Shown: positions 1 through 5,575 of the stretch, piece after piece
Layout: every line of letters begins with the position of its first letter
Position numbering within the stretch: position 1 is the first letter of the stretch
Source: Candidatus Babelota bacterium
GTDB lineage: Bacteria; JAGOBX01
NCBI GenBank assembly: GCA_017999075.1
Contig: JAGOBX010000174.1
Location: forward strand, 1 to 7,235
DNA length: 7,235 bases
Direction of reading: 5' to 3'
The notes under the pieces: generated by a model
Databases searched by the model: none
What the model was told of the DNA's origin: nothing
Seen by the model: the letters and a program-made list of their open reading frames with translations, nothing else
Program-made: the position numbers and the translations under genes

Positions 1-15
1 CTTGGCGACATCCCA
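1..15 (-). tRNA. tRNA-Gln, 5' end only (cut by window edge)
   Basis: Read on the minus strand from base 15 to base 1, the sequence is TGGGATGTCGCCAAG. This fits the start of a bacterial tRNA-Gln: a 7-nt acceptor strand beginning with the unusual U1 (UGGGAUG), then U8, C9, and the D-arm start GCC followed by AAG, as in the E. coli tRNA-Gln pattern UGGGGUAUCGCCAAG. The anticodon and the 3' acceptor strand are outside the window, so identity rests on these 15 bases and on U1. A tRNA-Cys or another tRNA sharing GCCAAG at positions 10-15 is the main alternative, but those normally start with G. It lies 50 nt downstream of spoVG on the same strand with no obvious terminator between, so it could be processed from the same transcript. 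Confidence 0.65.
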
Positions 16-47
16 ACTGATAATTTTTACTGATAATTATTGATAAC
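16..47. repeat. Short TGATAA direct repeats between spoVG and the tRNA
   Basis: The plus strand carries two copies of the 10-mer ACTGATAATT at 16-25 and 29-38. A third, partial copy (TTGATAAC) lies at 40-47. The TGATAA cores start at 18, 31 and 41, so the spacing is 13 and 10 nt. A fourth TGATAA occurs inside the end of spoVG at 96-101. No strong hairpin or U-tract is visible here, so this does not look like an intrinsic terminator. It could be a protein-binding or RNA-processing site, or low-complexity AT-rich sequence. Confidence 0.4.
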
Positions 48-65
48 AAATATAATATAAAATAA

Positions 66-332
66 TTAATGATTATCTATTATCTTTTTATATTCTGATA
101 ATACAGTGCTTTCTATCAATTCTCTTCTTTCATTATTTAACGGATGCGCTATATCTCTGTATTCGCCTGTACTTGTTTTTCTGTTTGGCATTGTTACAAA
201 TAATCCTTTAGATCCTTCAATAATTTTTAAGTTATGGATTACAAAACTGTTATCAAAAGTAATTGAAACCCACGCTTTAAAATCACCATTTGACGAATCA
301 ACAGTTTTAATCCGCACTTCAGTAATTTTCAT
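66..332 (-). CDS. spoVG: SpoVG family nucleic-acid-binding regulator
   Basis: The 88-residue product matches the small SpoVG family along its whole length, at the usual family size. It has an N-terminal MKITEVRIKTV strand, a central ITFDNSFVIHNLKIIEG segment, the hallmark GLFVTMPNRKT (about residues 43-53) and then GEYRDIAHPLN (57-67). SpoVG proteins bind DNA and RNA and act as site-specific regulators. They occur widely in non-sporulating bacteria, so the name does not imply sporulation here. The start is supported by AAGGAG (339-344, minus strand) 6 nt before the ATG. The gene begins 21 nt after the ispE stop, so it is probably co-transcribed with ispE. It is the last protein gene before the partial tRNA. 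Its C-terminus diverges from the Bacillus protein, as is usual in the family. The family call is very secure; its target sites are unknown. Confidence 0.95.
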   Translation of the reverse strand: MKITEVRIKTVDSSNGDFKAWVSITFDNSFVIHNLKIIEGSKGLFVTMPNRKTSTGEYRDIAHPLNNERRELIESTVLSEYKKIIDNH

Positions 333-353
333 AAAATGCTCCTTAAAAAATTT

Positions 354-1274
354 TTAAACAGGGACGCATTTTTTTATAATGCACTCCGTTAAACACATTT
401 TTAGGATTTTAAAACATTTTTCTTTATCTGAATCATTATCAAAAAGTAAAAATAATGCCGACCCGCTGCCGGACATAAAAACTTTTTTGTTTGTTAACTT
501 ATTTATTCGATGTTTGACTTTTTTAAGACCGCTATATAATCGGAAAGCCGATTGTTCAAGATCATTAATTATATACTTTTCAATTAAATTTATATCTGCT
601 CCTTTTTTTATAAAATTCAAAATAATTTTAACATAGTCTTTTTTTGTTGTCAAGCGGAATTTGTGATTTTTATATACTTTAATTGTTGACGAGTGTATCT
701 TTGGATAAATTATTATGAAACTGTAATTTTTCATAATATCTTTTTTTAAAATTTTTACTTTGTCGCCTATTCCCTTTACAATTGCTGACCCGGGAGAAAT
801 ATTGAATGGAATGTCAGCGCCTATGTTTTTTGTTAAATTTCGAAGAATTGAATCTGACATATTAAGATTAAACAGCCTGTTTAAAGCAATGGCTGTTCCT
901 GCTCCGTCTGAACTGCCGCCTCCTAATCCTGCGCCTATAGGAATACTTTTTTTTATGGTGATTTTTATATTGTTTTTGATATTGAATTTATCCAATATTT
1001 TTCTTGCTACTTTTCCGGAAATATTTTTTTCCGGATCAGAAGGAACAGAAAAATCTTCAGATATGAATCTTTTTAGTTCTTCGGAATATATTGCTGAAAT
1101 ACTTATTTTTTTGTTTTCACCAGATAATTTTTTTATTGTAATAGTATCATATAGACTTATAGATTGCATTAAAGAATTTAATATATGATAACCATCATCC
1201 CGCTTTCCTGTAATCTGAAGAATTATATTTAATTTTGCAGGAGCTTTTACGGTTATTGAATTATTTTTTGCCAT
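354..1274 (-). CDS. ispE: 4-diphosphocytidyl-2-C-methyl-D-erythritol kinase
   Basis: This cytoplasmic GHMP-superfamily kinase phosphorylates the 2-hydroxyl of CDP-methylerythritol with ATP, in the MEP pathway to isopentenyl diphosphate. Visible motifs in order: APAKLNIIL at residues 11-19, with the likely catalytic Lys14; the ATP-binding glycine loop IGAGLGGGSSDGAG at 113-126; GADIPF at 152-157, with the likely catalytic Asp154; and the third GHMP motif MSGSGSALF at 267-275. At 306 residues it is slightly longer than the typical 280-300. The ATG is fixed by the conserved APAKLN motif shortly downstream. It starts one base after the stop of the AIM24-family gene (TAA-A-ATG). Its only good Shine-Dalgarno, AGGAGGAGA (1289-1297), lies inside that gene, about 14 nt upstream. 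This suggests translational coupling. spoVG follows after 21 nt. No key residue appears to be missing. Confidence 0.96.
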   Translation of the reverse strand: MAKNNSITVKAPAKLNIILQITGKRDDGYHILNSLMQSISLYDTITIKKLSGENKKISISAIYSEELKRFISEDFSVPSDPEKNISGKVARKILDKFNIKNNIKITIKKSIPIGAGLGGGSSDGAGTAIALNRLFNLNMSDSILRNLTKNIGADIPFNISPGSAIVKGIGDKVKILKKDIMKNYSFIIIYPKIHSSTIKVYKNHKFRLTTKKDYVKIILNFIKKGADINLIEKYIINDLEQSAFRLYSGLKKVKHRINKLTNKKVFMSGSGSALFLLFDNDSDKEKCFKILKMCLTECIIKKCVPV

Positions 1275-1275
1275 T

Positions 1276-2052
1276 TTAGAAATTTTTGTCTCCTCCTAAT
1301 AATCCTCCAAGCAGTCCTCCTCCTATTCCTGCGACTCCGGAATGTTCGTCCTTTTTACTGAAACCTGCGGCGGCAAAAATTCTGTCAGCTAATCTTGAAA
1401 ACGGCAAACTTTGCAAATATACCAAACCGGGACCATTGAGTTTTGCAAGAAACAAGCCTTCCCCTCCAAATAATGCGTTTTTAAAACCACCGATAAATTG
1501 AATGTCATAATCAACACTTGGAGAAAATGCTACAAGGCAGCCTGTATCAACTCTTAATGATTCTCCTGCCTGAAGTTCTTTAGTGATAATTGTTCCGCCT
1601 GCGTGAATAAATGCCATACCGTCGCCTGTCAGACGCTGAAGAATGAAACCTTCCCCTCCAAATAATCCGGCACCTATTTTTTTTGTAAAAGCTACTTCGA
1701 TGTCAACACCTTTTGCCGCACATAAAAAACCGTCTTTTTGGCATAAAAATTTTCCTCCTATTTTGTGAAGGTCCAAAGGAATTATTTTTCCAGGATAAGG
1801 TGCGCCGAATGCAACATGCCCTTTACTTTTTCCTGTATGCATGAATGTTGTTATAAAAAAACTTTCTCCTGTAAGCATTCGTTTAAAACCGCTGAATAAA
1901 CCTCCTCCGGTTGATGTCTGCATTTCTATTCCGTTTTCCATATACATCATAGCTCCTGCTTCTGCGCGTACAGCTTCGCCAGGATCAAGTTCAATCTCGA
2001 CTATCTGCATATCGTCTCCGAATATTTTGTAATCAATTACATCAGCACTCAT
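1276..2052 (-). CDS. AIM24 / TIGR00266 family protein of unknown function
   Basis: The 258-residue protein matches the AIM24 (TIGR00266) family, whose fold is a beta-rich double-stranded helix. Its biochemical role in bacteria is not established; the eukaryotic namesake is a mitochondrial protein. Family features seen are [16 protein letters not shown] (residues 23-38), the glycine-rich [19 protein letters not shown] (48-66) and the closing [14 protein letters not shown] (212-225). Two related glycine-rich segments, [19 protein letters not shown] (127-145) and [19 protein letters not shown] (191-209), look like an internal duplication. The C-terminus is a Gly/Leu tail (about 242-254). There is no signal peptide or clear transmembrane helix, so it is probably cytoplasmic or membrane-peripheral. 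AGGAGGA (2062-2068) lies 9 nt before the ATG. The gene is visibly richer in G+C than its neighbours, at least partly because of its many glycine codons. It starts 30 nt after the MCE gene and is probably coupled to ispE. Confidence 0.92.
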   Translation of the reverse strand: MSADVIDYKIFGDDMQIVEIELDPGEAVRAEAGAMMYMENGIEMQTSTGGGLFSGFKRMLTGESFFITTFMHTGKSKGHVAFGAPYPGKIIPLDLHKIGGKFLCQKDGFLCAAKGVDIEVAFTKKIGAGLFGGEGFILQRLTGDGMAFIHAGGTIITKELQAGESLRVDTGCLVAFSPSVDYDIQFIGGFKNALFGGEGLFLAKLNGPGLVYLQSLPFSRLADRIFAAAGFSKKDEHSGVAGIGGGLLGGLLGGDKNF

Positions 2053-2082
2053 TTTATTTAATCCTCCTGTTTTTCAATTGTT

Positions 2083-3408
2083 TTATTTGTTTTTTCTTTT
2101 AGCTTTTGTAGAAGAAGAAGTCTTTTTTTTTGTTTCCTGCTTTTTTAATTCTTCCTCCTCCTCTTTTAATTTTTGTTCGAATTCCGTATAATCTTCAGGA
2201 GAAACATATTTTGATTTGTTTAATAATATTCCGGGATGATGTTTCAGATACTGCACAGCAGAACTCAGGTCTGTAACGAGTTGTTTTAAATTTTTTCCTA
2301 ATTCTTTATCGTGGATAACTATTCCCATCAATCCTTTTTCTGTTTTTAAAGCTTCAAGATTATAATTCAACAGGTCAAGAGTTTTATCGAGTTTAACAGA
2401 AATAGTGGATACACTGCTTACTGCTTTAGTGATTTCTTTTTCATTGTTTGCCAGGACAGTTGTAAGAGATCTGGTAATATTATTAAGATTGTCGATTGAA
2501 CTTTCAATGCTTTCTTTTTTATTTTTCAGAATAGATTCAAGTATATTTACTGAAGAATTTAATTTTTTTGAGAATTCAGTTAAATCAGTTTGAGTTGTGG
2601 TTATGGTTTTTTCAAGAATTTTAGAACTTTTTTGAACATTATCAATGATTTCATTTATTTTGCCGTTGTTTTTTATACTTAATGAATTTAAACTTTCAGC
2701 CATCCCTGATAAATCAGTTATCATTTTTCCTGCTTTTTCATGATTTGCAGAAATTGTTTTTTTTATCATTCCTGCCGAATCTTTCAATAATTCAAGAGAT
2801 TTTTGAAAATCGTTTAATCCGCCATCAACTTTTATTTTACCGCTTCTGGTAATTTCAGAAACATTTTTTATAGCTCCTGAAAGATTGTCTATTGCTGATT
2901 TTAGTTGCTGTTTTACTTCTTTTTCTACAAATACGTCATTAAACCCATCAATAGCTTTGTTTAATCCTTCTATAACATTCATTACTCCTGCTATTACTTC
3001 TTCGATTTTTTGAGGCTCCTGCCCTATAAGAGTTTCACCGAATACAATGTCTCTGCTTAACTGAGATCCAGGATCTATTTCAATATATTTTTCCCCCATC
3101 AATCCGGCCTGATTTATATAAATTTTAGCGTCTTTTTTTATTTTTAGTTTTTCATCAAGGGTTATTTCAATACGTACTTTAGGCATATTGTTTACTGTAA
3201 TAAATTCTATATCTCCGACTTTTCCAAGATTTACACCTGAAACCATAACAGGACCGTTTTTAATGATGCCATTTGCAAAATTGAAAACAACATAAAATTT
3301 TAACCCTTTATTCAGCTTCCAGTCTGTCATTATAATTATAAGAAAAATAAATAGAACACAGGATAATAAAATAACCAATCCTACAATAGCTGTTTTATTT
3401 TGTTTCAT
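2083..3408 (-). CDS. MCE/MlaD family protein, membrane-anchored lipid transport component
   Basis: The 441-residue protein has an N-terminal transmembrane anchor (about residues 7-28), then one MCE/MlaD domain (about 36-115). Recognisable parts are the VMVSGVNLGKVGDIEF segment (54-69) and the INQAGLMGEKYIEIDPGS segment (98-115). A long, mostly helical region follows (about 135-395), rich in regularly spaced hydrophobic residues and likely coiled coil. It ends in LKHHPGILL (388-396), which resembles the usual C-terminus of such proteins. The last 35 or so residues form a charged tail, first Glu-rich and then Lys-rich. Family knowledge: MlaD-like proteins form periplasmic hexamers that bind phospholipids and work with an MlaE permease and MlaF ATPase. 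Neither partner is in this window. A weak GGAG (3420-3423) lies 11 nt before the ATG. The gene follows dapB by 73 nt. It implies a diderm envelope; the specific lipid is not known. Confidence 0.9.
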   Translation of the reverse strand: MKQNKTAIVGLVILLSCVLFIFLIIIMTDWKLNKGLKFYVVFNFANGIIKNGPVMVSGVNLGKVGDIEFITVNNMPKVRIEITLDEKLKIKKDAKIYINQAGLMGEKYIEIDPGSQLSRDIVFGETLIGQEPQKIEEVIAGVMNVIEGLNKAIDGFNDVFVEKEVKQQLKSAIDNLSGAIKNVSEITRSGKIKVDGGLNDFQKSLELLKDSAGMIKKTISANHEKAGKMITDLSGMAESLNSLSIKNNGKINEIIDNVQKSSKILEKTITTTQTDLTEFSKKLNSSVNILESILKNKKESIESSIDNLNNITRSLTTVLANNEKEITKAVSSVSTISVKLDKTLDLLNYNLEALKTEKGLMGIVIHDKELGKNLKQLVTDLSSAVQYLKHHPGILLNKSKYVSPEDYTEFEQKLKEEEEELKKQETKKKTSSSTKAKRKNK

Positions 3409-3481
3409 TTTTTATTTAACTCCACAAATTCAAATAATAACCCGAAATAATAAATTTTAGAAAAAATAATTATATTTTATA

Positions 3482-4282
3482 TTATAATGACAAAACATCC
3501 TGCATAGAGTATAATCCTGTTTTTTTATTGGAAATCCATACAGCGGCATTTACAGCTCCGTTTGCAAAAGTTTCTCTGCTGTGCGCCCGATGTGTTAATT
3601 CTATGCGTTCTCCGCCGCCGGCAAAAATTATGGTATGTTCTCCAACAATATCTCCGGCTCTCACCGCATGAATGCCTATTTCATTTTTAGTACGTTCCCC
3701 GGTAATCCCTTTTCTTCCGTAAACCCCGCATTTTTTTATGTCGCGTTTAACTGCTTTAGTAATAACTTCGGCTATTTTCGAGGCTGTTCCTGACGGACTG
3801 TCTTTTTTTTTGTTATGATGAGATTCTATTATTTCAATATCGTACATATTACCTATAGATGCGGCTGTTTCGGCAGCAAGTTTAAAAAGCAAATTAACTC
3901 CGATACTCATGTTAGGAGAAAAAACGCAGGCATTTGTTTTTGAAAAATTTTTTATTATACCTATTTCTTTTTCTGAAAAACCAGTTGTCCCTATAACAAT
4001 TTTTTTATTTTTTGATTTAATGTTTTTTAATAATTCTAATGTTGATTCTATAGAACTGAAATCTATTATTACATCACTTGAGTCAATGAATTTTTTTATA
4101 TTGTCAGTTAAATTTGTTTTTATTTCCGAGCACCCGATAATATCTCCGATATTTTTATCAAGCAGCGGATGTCCTTTCCTCTCTAAACCTGCCGATAATA
4201 CGGTTTTAGGATTTGAAATTATAGAATTTATTATCATTCTGCCCATTCTTCCTGTTGCGCCGACGACTCCAATTTTAATCAT
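3482..4282 (-). CDS. dapB: 4-hydroxy-tetrahydrodipicolinate reductase
   Basis: DapB reduces 4-hydroxy-tetrahydrodipicolinate with NAD(P)H in the cytoplasm, on the route to meso-diaminopimelate and lysine. The 266-residue length is typical. Motifs in order: the Rossmann nucleotide-binding loop GVVGATGRMG at residues 5-14; GTTGF at 98-102; SPNMSIGVNLLF at 122-133; the catalytic/substrate-binding segment ESHHNKKKDSPSGTA at 153-167, where His155, His156 and Lys159 align with E. coli His159, His160 and Lys163; and the C-terminal VGEHTIIFAGGGERIELTHRA segment (213-233). A strong GGGAGGA (4287-4293) lies 4 nt before the ATG and supports the start. It begins 14 nt after the secreted HhH-protein gene, so co-transcription is likely. 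With so short a gap upstream there is no room for a dedicated lysine riboswitch. Confidence 0.97.
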   Translation of the reverse strand: MIKIGVVGATGRMGRMIINSIISNPKTVLSAGLERKGHPLLDKNIGDIIGCSEIKTNLTDNIKKFIDSSDVIIDFSSIESTLELLKNIKSKNKKIVIGTTGFSEKEIGIIKNFSKTNACVFSPNMSIGVNLLFKLAAETAASIGNMYDIEIIESHHNKKKDSPSGTASKIAEVITKAVKRDIKKCGVYGRKGITGERTKNEIGIHAVRAGDIVGEHTIIFAGGGERIELTHRAHSRETFANGAVNAAVWISNKKTGLYSMQDVLSL

Positions 4283-4296
4283 ATTTTCCTCCCTTT

Positions 4297-5304
4297 TTAT
4301 TTATTTAAAACAATTTTGTTTTTAATCCCATCAAATTTGTTTTTTATGATAGGTATTTTTTTTAGTTCGTCAATGTGTTTTATCGGTCCGTTTTTTTCAA
4401 TGTATTTAAGAATCATAGAAGCTTCAAATTCTGTTATTTTAAGACCTTCTGAAATTTTTTTTAATGAAGAATCATTTATATTTATATATTGTGTTCTTTC
4501 CTGAATGAGTTTTTGTGAAATTTTAGAAGACAGAATAAAGTGTTCGGATTGAATTGAATCGCCATTAAATTCATATGAATTAATTTTATCAGCTTTTTTC
4601 CCGGAGGAAAAAACAGAAGTGCTGTCTTTTGATGCAATTATATTTTCATCAGAAGCTATTATAAAGTAATCTTTTATAGAATTATATTTTCCTGATAACC
4701 CTGAAATTTTTTTTAAATCTTCCACTGTCGAATATTTTCCAAAATTTTTTCTGTAATTAACAATAATAATTCTGTCTAAATTATTTAATTCTGTAATATT
4801 TTTCAATTCATTTTCTGTAACTGTATTTAAATCAAATTTTTTTTGAGATATGCTTTTTTTTAAAATATCCTCATTTTTATTTATTTTAATTTCAGGGGAG
4901 GTTAAAATTTCTGGAACGGTATTTTTTTTCGCAAATGTGTCAACTGGTTCCTGAACATAAATATTTTGTTGAATAGACTTACCGGATATTTCCAAGTGGG
5001 ATGATTCGACTAATTTTAAACCCTCGTTTTTTATTTGATTTTTTATTTGGACGGCAAGATTTAAATGATAATCCGATTTTGCAAAATCTTTTTTGCGGAA
5101 ATAACATGAACCAAGCATTCTATGAGCTTCAATATTATTATTGTCAAGTTCAATTATCTGATTTAAAAAAATAATTTTTTCATCAAGAATAAAAGTATTT
5201 TTTGCCTGCTGTAAAAGTTCTTCTGTTTTTATTTTATCTTCAGCGAAAACATTATTATAATAAAATAAAAAAAATATTAAAAATAATTGATATATTATTT
5301 TCAT
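4297..5304 (-). CDS. Secreted protein with TPR-like region and two ComEA-type helix-hairpin-helix domains
   Basis: I do not recognise this 335-residue protein as a named family. It starts with a signal peptide: a short basic start, a hydrophobic core at about residues 4-20 and a likely cleavage after VFA (19-21). A helical region at about 27-88 resembles one or two TPR units (NNIEAHRMLGSCYFRKKDF at 56-74 is typical). A low-complexity linker leads to a ComEA-like HhH domain at about 157-216, marked by FDLNTVTENELKNI and FGKYSTVEDLKKISGL. A second HhH domain lies at about 273-333, marked by YININDSSLKKIS and IKHIDELKKIPII. Secreted HhH pairs can bind DNA, as in ComEA, but can also mediate protein contacts. 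The start has GGAG (5314-5317) 9 nt upstream. It is the first gene of the cluster that continues with dapB. A role in DNA uptake or envelope assembly is inference only. Confidence 0.8.
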   Translation of the reverse strand: MKIIYQLFLIFFLFYYNNVFAEDKIKTEELLQQAKNTFILDEKIIFLNQIIELDNNNIEAHRMLGSCYFRKKDFAKSDYHLNLAVQIKNQIKNEGLKLVESSHLEISGKSIQQNIYVQEPVDTFAKKNTVPEILTSPEIKINKNEDILKKSISQKKFDLNTVTENELKNITELNNLDRIIIVNYRKNFGKYSTVEDLKKISGLSGKYNSIKDYFIIASDENIIASKDSTSVFSSGKKADKINSYEFNGDSIQSEHFILSSKISQKLIQERTQYININDSSLKKISEGLKITEFEASMILKYIEKNGPIKHIDELKKIPIIKNKFDGIKNKIVLNK

Positions 5305-5379
5305 AAATATTTACTCCGAATAAGGATATAAATCATAAGACTATAGACTTTAATTTTTTTAGACCTGTATTTATGATAA

Positions 5380-5408
5380 ATAATATTATGCTAATACAAA
5401 TAAATCAA
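5380..5408 (-). promoter_or_regulatory. Candidate sigma70-type promoter for the HhH-dapB-MCE-AIM24-ispE-spoVG cluster
   Basis: On the minus strand, TTGATT (5403-5408) and TATTAT (5380-5385) are separated by 17 bp. This puts a start site near 5373 and gives a leader of about 70 nt before the ATG at 5304. Each hexamer has some mismatch to consensus, and such matches occur by chance in AT-rich DNA. The position, at the head of a co-directional gene cluster and downstream of the hydG stop, is what makes it credible. Confidence 0.35.
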
Positions 5409-5521
5409 TATTATTTTAAAAATAACTTTATTTTAGAGATATTCAATTTATGTTTTTTGAATAAAAAAGTGTTTTCAAATTCCGACAAAAAAAAGATTTT
5501 TTTCCGCAGATAATCGCGAAT

Positions 5522-5567
5522 AAAAATAAAAATAAAAAAATCGAATTATAGAATTTTTCAGGATTTT
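5522..5567 (-). terminator. Weak candidate intrinsic terminator of hydG
   Basis: Just past the hydG stop, minus-strand AAAATC (5562-5567) can pair with GATTTT (5537-5542). The stem extends by GAA (5557-5559) with TTC (5543-5545) after a 2-nt bulge. A long T-rich run follows (T7 A T5 A T5, about 5522-5540). The stem is almost all A-T, so this is a weak candidate; its position after hydG and the T-run are the supporting points. Confidence 0.3.
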
Positions 5568-5575
5568 GCAATATA

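Larger units (their letters stand above)
5305..5575. other. Intergenic region between hydG and the HhH-protein gene
   Basis: These 271 bases are strongly AT-rich and hold no convincing gene on either strand. They contain the candidate hydG terminator (5522-5567), the candidate cluster promoter (5380-5408) and an A8-GA-T7 tract on the plus strand (5487-5503). There is also a small direct repeat, AGACT-AT-AGACT, near 5338-5349. I see no riboswitch fold. Confidence 0.7.

Noticed and set aside
66-332. SpoVG as a sign of a spore-forming organism
   Set aside because: The family is widespread in non-sporulating bacteria and no other sporulation gene is visible; the MCE protein also points to a diderm.
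760-1188. Open 142-codon frame on the plus strand opposite ispE
   Set aside because: It lies wholly antisense to a gene with clear IspE motifs; its hydrophobic, Ser/Pro-rich translation matches no family I know and is what the reverse strand of such a gene yields.
4283-4296. Lysine riboswitch controlling dapB
   Set aside because: Only 14 nt separate dapB from the upstream gene, and the cluster leader of about 70 nt is too short for the lysine riboswitch fold.
3909-4325. Open 138-codon frame on the plus strand opposite dapB
   Set aside because: It is antisense to the conserved DapB coding region, rich in Phe and Ile as expected from reversed AT-rich coding DNA, and has no family resemblance.
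5487-5518. A8-GA-T7 tract and nearby GC-containing hairpin as a terminator
   Set aside because: The tract would fold as an all A-U stem with a 2-nt loop, and the nearby CGC/GCG stem on the minus strand is followed by A rather than T, so neither makes a proper intrinsic terminator.
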